DNA of 64,000 nt from SAR202 cluster bacterium bin87 (GTDB lineage: Bacteria; Chloroflexota; Dehalococcoidia; Lucifugimonadales; UBA3495), in NCBI GenBank assembly GCA_002238825.1, contig MPNC01000007.1, positions 123,559-187,558 on the forward strand, in the 5' to 3' direction. The position numbers and the translations under genes are program-made. The notes under the pieces were generated by a model that saw only the letters and a list, made by a program, of their open reading frames with translations, did no database searches and was not told where the DNA came from. Positions 17,066 to 25,887 of the stretch are shown in pieces (the stretch's first letter is position 1; each line of letters starts with the position of its first letter).

Positions 17066-18586
17066 TCACAATCCGTGGATTTCGAGAGTTCGAACCTCGT
17101 CAACGTCGATGTTCGCCACGCGGATTGCGTGGTTATTGGTGTCGGCAATGAACAGCAGCGGATCGCGACCGTCGTTGAACGAGACGAAACTCAGGCCGCT
17201 CGGCTCACTGAAGGTAGCCAACCGGCCGGCGCCGTCGTGCAGACCCATCGCCCCGGAGCCCAGCACCGTCTGCACGGAGCGGGTCAACGGCAGAACCTTC
17301 TTGATCTTGTGGTTGTAGGTGTCGGCGATAAACAATTCCCCCTGGTGCCATTCGATGCCGATGGGGTGTTGCAGCCGGACGTTGTGTTCCACACCGTCCC
17401 GGTCTCCAAAGGCGAACAGGTCAATCCCGACGAGCGTTGCCACGCGACCGGTCACCGGGTCGATGCCCGCGCTCCTGACGCTGCTGGTCTCCGAGTCGGC
17501 GAAGTACAGAATAGAGCTGTCGCCGCGGTCTTTGCCCACGACGATGCCGCTGGGTTGCGCCAGGGTGGCCGTAGCCAGCGGACCGTTATCGATGCTCTCT
17601 CCTCCCGTGCCGGCATGGGGACACACCACACCGTCGGCCAGTGACAAACGCCACAACTGGTGAATCCCGGCCATGGCGATGTACAGCGATCCCTCGTGGT
17701 GCGCCAGGTCCCACGGGCTGCTCAACGCCACCTGGGGTCCGGGGCCCTGGGCCTGGCGATCATGCCCCTGTTCGCCGGTTCCAGCGATGGTGTCGACTTT
17801 CTTGCTGGCGAGGTCGACCCGGCGGATGGCATGGTTCTCCGTGTCGGCGACGTACAGAATGTCTCCGAGAAGCTCCATGCCCTGCGGGTGGTTGAACGCA
17901 GCGGTAGCGTAGTCGCCGTCCACAAAGTCTTCCGATCCCGTCCCGATGACCGCCTGCGCCTGACCGTCGAGGTCGGTAACGACAATGCGGTTGTGGTTGG
18001 TGTCGGCGATGAACAGGCGGTTGCCCGGCCCGTCAGCCAGCACCTTGCCGGGGAACGCCAGCGCCGAATCTTCCACGGCCTCCGGCACAATGCCGAGGTC
18101 GCGGCGGTCGATCATGCCCCTTTCGTCGAACTCGGCGATCATTCGGCCCAGCAAGTCGTCGAATGCCTCGTAGGGCAGCTCGCCCTCGTGCTTGCCAATG
18201 ACCTTGCCCTCGGGGTCCACGAACATCAGGGTCGGCCAGGCCCGGCATGCGTACTGCCGCCAGACCTCGAACTCGGCGTCGTTGACGATGGGGTGCTTCA
18301 GCTCATACCGTTGGGCCGCCAGCAGCACGTTGTCGGCGTACTTCTCGTTGGGGAACTTGGCGGAGTGGACTCCGATGACTACCAGCTCGTCCGCGTACTT
18401 CTCTTCCATTTTCCGCAACTGCGGAAAGACGTGCATGCAGTTCACTCAACAGTAGGTCCAGAAGTCCAGCAGGACCAGCTTGCCGCGCAGGTCGGCCATG
18501 CTCAACGGCCGGTCGGTGTTGATCCATTCCACGTTTTCCGGGAAATCCGGCGCGTTCACCGTGCCGGCGAAAGAGCGGGTGGCCAT
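17066..18586 (-). CDS. Thioredoxin-NHL repeat protein (NHLRC2-like), probable selenoprotein with in-frame TGA
   Basis: Read through one TGA (18446-18448), this is a 506-residue protein: a thioredoxin-like domain (about 1-150) followed by an NHL beta-propeller (about 155-500; repeats such as [25 protein letters not shown]). The ATG at 18586 has GGAGG 7 bases upstream. The N-terminal part ends LLDFWTYC and the sequence after the TGA continues [22 protein letters not shown]2-type homologs read WTYCCINCMH here, so the TGA (residue 47) replaces the first Cys of CxxC, giving UxxC. A SECIS-like hairpin follows. The role is probably thiol/selenol redox chemistry. If TGA were a true stop, only a 46-residue peptide would be made. 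Confidence 0.85.
18410..18427 (-). promoter_or_regulatory. Candidate bacterial SECIS hairpin
   Basis: On the minus strand, TTTCCGC-AGTT-GCGGAAA forms a perfect 7-bp stem with a tetraloop. It begins 18 nt after the in-frame TGA; the apical loop starts 26 nt after the TGA and has G as its second base. Known bacterial SECIS elements place a small loop with an early G about 16-37 nt after UGA, inside the coding region, to recruit SelB-tRNA-Sec. The match is positional and structural; binding is inferred. Confidence 0.7.
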
Positions 18587-18663
18587 AGCGAAGCCTCCGA
18601 TTTGGTTGATATGGCCATCCCCTCGCGAAAGCAGACGACCCGGGATGTCCTGAATGTCGCTTG

Positions 18664-19188
18664 CTATTGCGGCGGCTGCGACTCGAATGCCAGGGTGGCG
18701 TACCGCATGAAGATGGCGCCCACCGGCTCGCCCAGTGGAGCGTTGGCCACCAGCACTGCGATGACGTGTTCCTGGCCCGGCTGGCCGGGCTCTTCGACCA
18801 GGACGCGCTTGGGGGTGTTGTTGCCGGTTACCACGCCGATGTTCCGGTCGATCTTGCCGTCGATGAACACCTCGCCGTAGTTGTCCACGTTGGTCTCGAA
18901 CCAGACCCGGCAGGTGGTCACGTCCTGGCCCTTCACCGTCTCGGGCATGGTGAACCGCAGGCGATACCAGGCGAAGGTGAAGCCCACCGAATAGCGCTTC
19001 TGGAAATCCGCGCCGCTCTCCCAGCCGGAGTCGTCATAGTCGGGCAGGCGGGCGTCGCTGCCCCGCTTCTCCGCGACCAGACCCTGGTTGGGTTCGCCCG
19101 GCTCCAGACCCTGGGCCACTCGCCATCCGTCGGAGCTGAGTACGGCCAGGTCCTCTTTCTGTTCCAAATCAAGCGCTACTCGGGGCAT
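18664..19188 (-). CDS. Galactose-binding-like (jelly-roll) protein
   Basis: A 174-residue protein whose pattern ([11 protein letters not shown], then [19 protein letters not shown], then [18 protein letters not shown]) is that of the sugar-binding jelly-roll domain found at the N-terminus of GH2-type glycosidases and in carbohydrate-binding proteins. No signal peptide is seen and there is no catalytic domain. It lies 77 bases upstream of the selenoprotein gene and 73 bases downstream of a dienelactone hydrolase gene on the same strand. Ligand unknown. Confidence 0.65.
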   Translation of the reverse strand: MPRVALDLEQKEDLAVLSSDGWRVAQGLEPGEPNQGLVAEKRGSDARLPDYDDSGWESGADFQKRYSVGFTFAWYRLRFTMPETVKGQDVTTCRVWFETNVDNYGEVFIDGKIDRNIGVVTGNNTPKRVLVEEPGQPGQEHVIAVLVANAPLGEPVGAIFMRYATLAFESQPPQ

Positions 19189-19261
19189 GGGAAAACTCCT
19201 TGTTGAGTCATGGTGGTGAAAACCGTGTCAAAACCGATCATTGCCGGGCTGCGTTCGGCCA

Positions 19262-19987
19262 TCAGGATTTCAGGTGCTGCCCGAAGAACTCCAGGGTGCG
19301 CGGCCATGAGCGATCGGCGGCTTCCTTCTGGTAGCGTGGGCCGGTGAAGTCCATGAACGCATGGTCCGCGTCTCGGTACACGTAGAACTCGTGCTGCTTG
19401 CTCAGGCGGTTCAACTCCTCGTCGAACCTGCGCATGTCGTCCTGAGAGGGATTTTCGTCGACCTCTCCGAAGTGGAACAGCATCGGACAGTTGATGTTGT
19501 CTGCTAGCTCGAACGGGGGCGTCTCGCCCTCTCCCCACGTCACCAGCAGGTTGCCGCCGTAGTACGGCGCAACGGCGCTGAAGTGGGGGTTGCTGGCCGC
19601 GGCCAGCCAGGCGACGCGTCCTCCCATGCAGAAGCCGGTCACGCCGATGCGGTCGGTCACCGCGTCGTGGTTGCGCAGCCATTCGACCGTGGCGTTGATA
19701 TCAGCCACGATGCTGGGGTCGCTGAGCACGTCCCAGGGCCGGGGGCGCGGGTCGGCGTTCATCACCTCGTCTGAGTTGCGGTGGTACAAGTTCGGAGCCA
19801 CCGCAGCGTAGCCCTCGGCAGCCAGCCGGTCGCAGATGGTTCGGATGAACTCGTCCACGCCGCCGCCATGCTGCGCCACCACCACCGCCGGATAGGGGGC
19901 GGAGAAGCCGGCGCTGCTGCTCGGCACGCTGGCGTACATATCCATTTCACTGCCGTCGACGGTGAGCTTTTCCCAGAAACTGGCCAT
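19262..19987 (-). CDS. Dienelactone hydrolase family protein, copy 1
   Basis: A 241-residue alpha/beta hydrolase of the DLH family. Nucleophile C120 sits in GFCMGG; acid D177 (FGEVDENP) and H209 (RDADHAF) complete a Cys-Asp-His triad at family spacing. The likely reaction is hydrolysis of a dienelactone or similar cyclic ester in aromatic catabolism. The ATG at 19987 has GGAGG 7-8 bases upstream; sequence further upstream in frame is a remnant-like echo of the neighbouring copy and is not included. It is a tandem paralog of 20062-20802. Confidence 0.88.
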   Translation of the reverse strand: MASFWEKLTVDGSEMDMYASVPSSSAGFSAPYPAVVVAQHGGGVDEFIRTICDRLAAEGYAAVAPNLYHRNSDEVMNADPRPRPWDVLSDPSIVADINATVEWLRNHDAVTDRIGVTGFCMGGRVAWLAAASNPHFSAVAPYYGGNLLVTWGEGETPPFELADNINCPMLFHFGEVDENPSQDDMRRFDEELNRLSKQHEFYVYRDADHAFMDFTGPRYQKEAADRSWPRTLEFFGQHLKS

Positions 19988-20061
19988 GGTGATACCTCCT
20001 GTTTCGACGCAATTGCGGTGCTCGTTACGCCGGTTGGACGATGATCCGTCCCATCGATTGG

Positions 20062-20802
20062 CTAACCCTTCAGGTGCCGTGCGAAAAACTCCAGGGTGCG
20101 TGGCCAAGATGCTACAGCCGCCTCCTCATGGTACCTGCCGCCGGAGGGATTCATGAAGGCGTGGTCGGCCCCAACATAGGTATGGAACTGGTGCGCCTTG
20201 CCCAGCCGGGTCAGTTCGGCGTCGATCTTCTGCATGTCGTCCTGCGACGGGTTGGCGTCAATCTCCCCGAAGTGGAACAGCATGGGGCAGTTGATGTCGT
20301 TCGCCAAATCGAAGGGCGGTGTCTCACCGTTCCCCCAGGTGGTCATCAGGTTGCCGCCGTAATACGGGACCACGGCCTTGAAGTTCGGGTTGGTTGCGGC
20401 GGCCAGCCAGGCCACGCGCCCGCCCATGCAGAAACCCGTGACGCCGATCCGGTCGCTCTGCACCGCGTCGTGGCTAAGCAGCCAGTCGACGGTGGCGCTC
20501 ACGTCAGCGACGATGCTGGGGTCGCTGAGCAGGGTCGCCGGGCTGGGCCGCGGGCCACCGCCGGCAGAAGCGGCGACCGCTTCCGCGCTGTGCCGGTGGT
20601 AGAGGTTGGGCGCAACCGCAGCGTAGCCGTCCGCCGCCAAACGATCGCATATGTCCTGGATAAACGCGTCCACGCCGGTGGCGTGCTGGGCTACCACCAC
20701 GGCCGGAAAGGGCGCGGAGTAGCCGGCGCTGCTGGACGGCACGCTGGCATACATGTCCATGTCGTGCCCGTCTACGTTGATCTTTTCCCAGAAACTAGCC
20801 AT
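20062..20802 (-). CDS. Dienelactone hydrolase family protein, copy 2
   Basis: A 246-residue DLH-family hydrolase closely similar to copy 1 (shared DMYASVPSSSAG, APNLYHR, VTGFCMGGRVAWLAAA). The triad is C125, D182, H214. Copy 2 has a five-residue insertion (AASAGGG region) after the APNLYHR segment. The start has AGGAGGAG upstream. The tandem pair, the jelly-roll protein and the selenoprotein run in one direction with gaps of 73-77 bases and may form an operon beginning here. Confidence 0.88.
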   Translation of the reverse strand: MASFWEKINVDGHDMDMYASVPSSSAGYSAPFPAVVVAQHATGVDAFIQDICDRLAADGYAAVAPNLYHRHSAEAVAASAGGGPRPSPATLLSDPSIVADVSATVDWLLSHDAVQSDRIGVTGFCMGGRVAWLAAATNPNFKAVVPYYGGNLMTTWGNGETPPFDLANDINCPMLFHFGEIDANPSQDDMQKIDAELTRLGKAHQFHTYVGADHAFMNPSGGRYHEEAAVASWPRTLEFFARHLKG

Positions 20803-20984
20803 TCCAAACTCCTCCTATTCGTTGCTCGGTCTATTGCGCTGTTACCAAGCTTCCTTGAATATCCAGTTCAAAACCGAAGCGAAAACCAACAGTACCATTG
20901 CCCTGCCAACCACTCACAAGGCCGGAACCCCGCGAATGCTGACCACGGCGTTGGCCAAAGCGTCAGCCGAGATTAGAAAAATAC

Positions 20985-21212
20985 CTATCGCGAAAAAACC
21001 AGCCCAAGCTGTCCGCAGGTTCCTCGTTTCCCAATATCAGACAATATCCGAGCAATCAGGACAACCCCCAGAAAGCCGGCCAGCCCCAGCAGCATGCCAA
21101 CCGAGGTAGCAAGAAGCATGCCGTCTTCCACGGTGGCGGAGAACGACAGCCCAAACAGGGCGAACGCCACCAGTCCGGCGACCAACACTGCCACCGCCTT
21201 GCTCGCGTTCAT
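20985..21212 (-). CDS. Small two-helix membrane protein
   Basis: A 75-residue protein with two hydrophobic segments (about 6-27 and 34-57) separated by a short acidic loop. No family is recognised and the ribosome site is weak. The hydrophobic pattern with charged caps argues that it is coding. It lies between the aminotransferase and the dienelactone hydrolases. Confidence 0.45.
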   Translation of the reverse strand: MNASKAVAVLVAGLVAFALFGLSFSATVEDGMLLATSVGMLLGLAGFLGVVLIARILSDIGKRGTCGQLGLVFSR

Positions 21213-21252
21213 TGCTACATCTCTACGTGTGCTGCAAGACAGGGGTCACCAG

Positions 21253-22587
21253 TTACACCAGCCCTTCCGCACGCACCTCCGCCAGCGTGGCCTCGAAAGC
21301 CGCCAGGGTCGCGTCGATGTCTGCCTCAGAGTGTGTGGCCGATACCAGGAACGCGTCACGGCCCATGATGTCGATGCCGTGGTTCTGCAACCCGCGCTTG
21401 ATTCCGGTCACCGCGGGAGTGGCGGCGGCGCGCTTGATCTGCTGGTCTACGTCCGGCCCGAATTCGTTATCGAAGTCCCCTTCTGCCAGCGTGAAGTGGA
21501 TCATGGACGCGATGCCATAGGCGTGTCCGCCCACCTCCGTTCGCGTGAACACCTCGTTCAGTCCCGCCTTCAACCGGGCCGCCATGGCGTCGGCGCGCTC
21601 GTTCAAAGGTTCGGCGGCGATCAGTTCCAGGCAGGTCGCTCCGGCCACCGCGGATAGTGGATTGCCGTTGAATGTTCCAGGATGGTATACGCGCTCGGTG
21701 TTGTCCCATTCGGGGTCACCGCGCTGGGCGATCATGTCCACGATGTCGGCCTTGCCGCCGACGGCGCCGCCGGGCAAGGCTCCGGCCACGATCTTGGCCA
21801 TCGTTGTCAGATCGGGTGTGATTCCGTAGCGGACCTGGGCTCCACCTGGGGAGGCTCTGAACCCGGTGACCACCTCATCGAAAATCAGCACCACGCCGTG
21901 CTGGTCGCACAGCTGGCGCAATCCGGCCAGGTATTGCGGCACGTCAAACGGAAGCTGCCCGTAGTGAGCGCCCGTGGGTTCCAGGATGATTGCGGCGATG
22001 TCGCTGTCCCGCTCCATGGCCTGTTGGACGGCATTCAGGTTGCCGGCCGGGACAATCACCATACTGCCCCAGGACTCTGCGGGGATCCCGGGCGCCGGGC
22101 GGTCCGAGCCGGCCATGGCGTAATCGTGCCACCCGTGGAAGTGATCCTGCAGCTTGATGACCTTGTTGCGCCCGGTGTACGCCCGCGCCAGGCGCATCGC
22201 CATCAACGTGGCTTCGGTGCCGCTGCTGTGGAATCGCACTCTTTCCACGGCCGGCATCAGGTCCATTATGGCCCGGGCCCAGCGCAGCTCCTCATCGGTG
22301 CACGCGCCCAGGTGGGTTCCCCGGCGGATCTGTTCCGAAACGGCATCCGCGATAGCAGGATGGGAGTGCCCCAGGAGCAGCGCGCCGTGACCGGAAACGT
22401 AGTCGATGTACTCGTTCCCGTCCACGTCCCACTTCCGCGGCCCCTGTCCGTGAGTAATGTACAGCGGGAAGGGTTCTGCGTATCGGTTGTCGTGAGTGAC
22501 ACCTCCCGGAAATATGCCCACGGCGTCACGATAACGTTCGGCGGAGCCGGCGTGATTGGCTATGTACTGTTCCAGGATGGTGGGCAT
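21253..22587 (-). CDS. Class III aminotransferase, glutamate-1-semialdehyde aminomutase-like
   Basis: A 444-residue PLP enzyme (fold type I). It has the GSAM-type N-terminus (YRDAVGIFPGGVTHDNRY), SSGTEATLMAMRLARAYTG for phosphate binding, FDEVVTGFR with the PLP-pyridine Asp, and the Schiff-base lysine in MAKIVAGALPGG. It is more like the GSAM-like catabolic aminotransferases than HemL because no heme genes are nearby. The start chosen is the ATG preceded by GGGGAG at 7 bases; an in-frame ATG five codons earlier overlaps that ribosome site. Confidence 0.87.
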   Translation of the reverse strand: MPTILEQYIANHAGSAERYRDAVGIFPGGVTHDNRYAEPFPLYITHGQGPRKWDVDGNEYIDYVSGHGALLLGHSHPAIADAVSEQIRRGTHLGACTDEELRWARAIMDLMPAVERVRFHSSGTEATLMAMRLARAYTGRNKVIKLQDHFHGWHDYAMAGSDRPAPGIPAESWGSMVIVPAGNLNAVQQAMERDSDIAAIILEPTGAHYGQLPFDVPQYLAGLRQLCDQHGVVLIFDEVVTGFRASPGGAQVRYGITPDLTTMAKIVAGALPGGAVGGKADIVDMIAQRGDPEWDNTERVYHPGTFNGNPLSAVAGATCLELIAAEPLNERADAMAARLKAGLNEVFTRTEVGGHAYGIASMIHFTLAEGDFDNEFGPDVDQQIKRAAATPAVTGIKRGLQNHGIDIMGRDAFLVSATHSEADIDATLAAFEATLAEVRAEGLV

Positions 22588-22751
22588 TTTCTGACTCCCC
22601 ATTCAAATGTAGATTGACGTGGCCGAACTTGCTACGGGAGATTTCGACGCATCGGTCCCGGTTTGTCTCTCGGTATGGCACTCCGCCGGGATTCTTCAGA
22701 CCCGCCTCGCGAGTCCGGGCTCATTGTAGCATCGGCGGGCGGCTCGCACAG

Positions 22752-24086
22752 TTACCGCGACTCCACCTCGGTATCCCCGACCATCAGCACCGGGGGCTGC
22801 TTGAGGAACAGGAAACAGGTACCTGCCGCGAACGCGCAAATCGCTCCGGGAATGATGGCGTAGTCGTAATCTCCAAAGTGATCCGCCACCCAACCCGCAT
22901 ACACGGGTGACGCTACCAGGGCCCAGGCGTAGGCGAAGGTGATATAGCCGCGCAGGGTGGCGAACCGCGTCCGCCCGAAATAGTCTCCCAACGCTGCCCA
23001 CACGATGACGCCGGCTCCGTCCATCATTCCTTCACACAGGATGAATGCCAGCACCAAAGTGATCCCGACCGCCGTCTGCCAGTCACCCAACCACAGGAAC
23101 AGATAGCCGCAACCTTCCACCGTCAGGCTGAGGAACATGATCGTTTTCTTGGATACCCGGTCTGCCATGTACCCCATGACCAGTCTGGAAACGAAGTTGA
23201 TGGCCGACATCGCTCCGATCAGGTTCGCGGCCATCTGCGTGCTCATGCCTTTGTCGTCGACCAGGATGGGGAACAGGCTGATCAGAATTCCCAGCGTCGC
23301 CATCTGCCGTAATCCGGCGCCGACCAGAAGCAACCAGTAGGCTTGCGTGCGCAGCGCCTCGCGCACCGTGTAGTCCCGCGTCTCGCGTCGGGCCGCCGCC
23401 GAACCGGGCCGAGGGGGAGGCGTTCGGGTGGCTCCGTCGGGCAGCAGTCCCATATCCTCCGGGCGATTCCTGAACCAGAAACACAGCGGCAGCAGGATCA
23501 CCGCGTAAAACCCTCCGGAAGCGATGAGGCCCCATCGCAGGCCGGCCCGGTCGATTAGCAAGTTCATGGTGGGTATCAACGCCAGTCCGCCCAGCGACGC
23601 CACGGCAGCCAGTATGGATATGGCCAGCGCGCGCCGTCGGTGGAACCACTGGTTTAGTCCGGCGAAGCAGGCATGTTGAAATCCCATGCTGTTGCCAAGC
23701 GATACCAGGCCAAGGTAAATGAAGGCGAACCCCCAGAACCCAGGCAACCAGAAAGCCATGATCACGTACCCGACGACGGTGACAATCAGCGACGGCACCA
23801 GCACCTTGCGATTGCCGAACTTGTCGATCAACCATCCGGCCAGTGGTCCTTCCAAACCGCCCTCAGCGCGGGCTATGGAGAAAACGAGGTTCGTCTGGGC
23901 CTGAGTGATGCCCAACTGCTCACGGATAGGCAGCACCAGCACGCCAAATCCGCGGAAAAATATGCCGCTGGCGAAGAAGCTCATCACCGAGGTGATGGCA
24001 ACCATCCACCACCCATAAAAGATGCGCCCGCCGGGAGCCTGTTGCCCGGCGGGCGCAGCCGAAACGCGTTCGTCGGAAATCGCCAC
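22752..24086 (-). CDS. MFS transporter
   Basis: A 444-residue major facilitator with 12 predicted membrane helices in two halves separated by a loop carrying NRPEDMGLLPDG. The conserved first-loop motif is represented by GWLIDKFGNRKVL and the second-half equivalent by GYMADRVSKKTIM. It is of the monocarboxylate/oxalate-formate-like MFS group, as for the partial gene at the left edge. It begins with GTG. The substrate is not inferable; neighbouring catabolic enzymes suggest organic acids. Confidence 0.88.
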   Translation of the reverse strand: MAISDERVSAAPAGQQAPGGRIFYGWWMVAITSVMSFFASGIFFRGFGVLVLPIREQLGITQAQTNLVFSIARAEGGLEGPLAGWLIDKFGNRKVLVPSLIVTVVGYVIMAFWLPGFWGFAFIYLGLVSLGNSMGFQHACFAGLNQWFHRRRALAISILAAVASLGGLALIPTMNLLIDRAGLRWGLIASGGFYAVILLPLCFWFRNRPEDMGLLPDGATRTPPPRPGSAAARRETRDYTVREALRTQAYWLLLVGAGLRQMATLGILISLFPILVDDKGMSTQMAANLIGAMSAINFVSRLVMGYMADRVSKKTIMFLSLTVEGCGYLFLWLGDWQTAVGITLVLAFILCEGMMDGAGVIVWAALGDYFGRTRFATLRGYITFAYAWALVASPVYAGWVADHFGDYDYAIIPGAICAFAAGTCFLFLKQPPVLMVGDTEVESR

Positions 24087-24267
24087 TTGCCGATCCGTTG
24101 CTGACTATCAAATTCGCGTGGCTCGTCCGCCGGAGGCGGGTCAGCCGGGCGCGTACAACGGCAGCAAGTGTACCGCTTGGCCCAAGCGAGGGCAACGCGG
24201 CTCAATGATTTTCGTCGCCTGAGCCAACGTCGTTGTGCAGGGGACGGATACAGGCCTGCTCTCCCGT

Positions 24268-24276
24268 TGCTATAAT
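24268..24276 (+). promoter_or_regulatory. Extended -10 promoter element for SMP-30 gene
   Basis: TGCTATAAT, perfect TGnTATAAT, 36 bases before the ATG at 24312; the expected transcript would carry a short leader containing GGAGG. Confidence 0.6.
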
Positions 24277-24311
24277 CGGCCGCAATTCATCCGCATGACT
24301 GGAGGCTAACG

Positions 24312-25214
24312 ATGGCTGAGGATTTGTCAGGGCTGCTGGCCGAAACCGAACTCACGCTGCTCGACGGGAATCAGGTTCGCACCGAGGGGCCGCTGTGGCA
24401 CCCCGGCGGGTACCTTACTTTCGTTGACCTCGAGCGCCAGCAACTCCTGAAGTGGGATCCGCAGGCGAGCGAGACCACGGTGGTTCGCGAAAACACGGGC
24501 GAGGGTAACGGCTGCACCTTTGACCGGCAGGGAAACCTGTTGATGTGCGAAGGCGCCGATCACCGTTGCGTGACGCGCATGGACGCCGACGGCAACATCA
24601 CGTCCATCGCCGATCGCTGGGACGGCAAGCGGTTCAACAAACCCAACGACGTCATCTGCCGCACTGACGGGACGATCTATTTCACCGACCCGCACCTTCG
24701 ATTTCCGGAAGAACTGCGCGAGATACCTTTCGCCGGCATATATCGAATAGATTCAGCGGGAAACGTGCATCTCGCTACTGACGAATGCGAGTATGCCAAC
24801 GGCCTCGCATTGTCTCCGGATGAATCCATTCTTTACGTTGCGATCAGCCGAGCCGAGCCGGCGGACTTTGACCGCGAAGAGAATGGAGAGTTCTGCCCGA
24901 ATCGGCGTATCCGCGCCTTCGACGTGGCCCCCGATGGGACCTTGAGCGGCAACCGGATCCTGATCGAAATGGGTTCTGACGCTCCGGGAGTGCCCGATGG
25001 CATGAAAGTCGACACGGTCGGCCGGGTGTGGTGTACCGGGTCCGGTGGAGTCTGGATCGTCTCGCCCGGGGGAGAGCGCCTGGGAGTACTTGAAACTCCA
25101 GAAGTCACCCGCAATATCTGCTTTGGCGGCGATGACATGCGGACCCTGTTCCTGACTTCGGGGCAGTCTCTCTACAGCATCCGCGTGCAAACCCCTGGCA
25201 TCGGCGCATTCTGA
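24312..25214 (+). CDS. SMP-30/gluconolactonase family protein
   Basis: A 300-residue six-bladed propeller lactonase-like enzyme. The SMP-30 divalent metal residues are represented by TEGPLWH near residue 28, KPNDVICRTDG near residue 115, YANGLALSPDE near 160 and PDGMKVD near 230. It is likely to hydrolyse sugar lactones or related esters. GGAGG precedes the ATG by 6 bases, with an extended -10 promoter upstream. It is followed by a GNAT gene in the same direction. Confidence 0.9.
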   Translation: MAEDLSGLLAETELTLLDGNQVRTEGPLWHPGGYLTFVDLERQQLLKWDPQASETTVVRENTGEGNGCTFDRQGNLLMCEGADHRCVTRMDADGNITSIADRWDGKRFNKPNDVICRTDGTIYFTDPHLRFPEELREIPFAGIYRIDSAGNVHLATDECEYANGLALSPDESILYVAISRAEPADFDREENGEFCPNRRIRAFDVAPDGTLSGNRILIEMGSDAPGVPDGMKVDTVGRVWCTGSGGVWIVSPGGERLGVLETPEVTRNICFGGDDMRTLFLTSGQSLYSIRVQTPGIGAF

Positions 25215-25256
25215 CCAGGTCCCGCCCGCGCCAGAGGGAGTTGCGCCGAACTTGCC

Positions 25257-25814
25257 ATGCGGATCGTGAACCTGACAACGCTCGGCTCTTCTGGAAAGAA
25301 TCAGGCGGCAGCCCTGCTGGTCGAGGGATTCGCAGAGCATTGGCCCGATACGTGGCCGGATCACGAGTCGGCGGCGAGTACGGTTCAGGAGTGCCTCGGG
25401 ATGGATCGTATTTGCCGGGCCGCAGTGGACCGCGACGGCAATGTGCTGGGCTGGTCCGCCGCCGAGCCGATATACCAGGGCAACGTTTGGGAGCTCAACG
25501 TGCTGGTGGTGCAACCGGCCCGTCAGCGCCAGGGAATCGGCAGCGCGCTGGTGTCCGACATGGCACTGCAGGTCAGCGCTCGAGGAGGCCTCACCATCTG
25601 GCTGGGCTCCGACGATGAGGACGGTATGACGTCCCTGGCGGGCGTCGACCTCTATCCCGACCCCCTGTGGCACCTGGCGCGCATCACCGATTTCAAAGGC
25701 CATCCGTACGAGTTCTACCGGAAAATGGGGTTCGCCATCGCCGGAGTTCTACCCGACGCCAACGGTCCCGGCAAACCGGATATCTTCCTGGCCATGCCGG
25801 TAGCGCCACGCTGA
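25257..25814 (+). CDS. GNAT family N-acetyltransferase
   Basis: A 185-residue acetyltransferase with the acetyl-CoA loop RQRQGIGSA in motif A and the FYRKMGF motif B near the end. The length and order resemble aminoglycoside 6'-N-acetyltransferase-type GNATs, but activity on an antibiotic is not demonstrated by sequence. It starts 43 bases after the SMP-30 gene. Confidence 0.82.
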   Translation: MRIVNLTTLGSSGKNQAAALLVEGFAEHWPDTWPDHESAASTVQECLGMDRICRAAVDRDGNVLGWSAAEPIYQGNVWELNVLVVQPARQRQGIGSALVSDMALQVSARGGLTIWLGSDDEDGMTSLAGVDLYPDPLWHLARITDFKGHPYEFYRKMGFAIAGVLPDANGPGKPDIFLAMPVAPR

Positions 25815-25887
25815 ATGCCCCCGAATTGTGGTAAAACTAGGCTGGACACATGGTATCGCGACACTCCATGACTATGAGGAGGCTCAA

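Noticed and set aside
17066..18445. Treating the thioredoxin-NHL gene as starting at the GTG after the TGA
   Set aside because: That start has no ribosome site and would delete the conserved N-terminal thioredoxin strand and half of the active site, while an intact upstream frame with GGAGG exists.
21253..22587. Class III aminotransferase as the hopanoid enzyme HpnO
   Set aside because: It is about 20 kb from the hopanoid operon and its sequence is GSAM-like.
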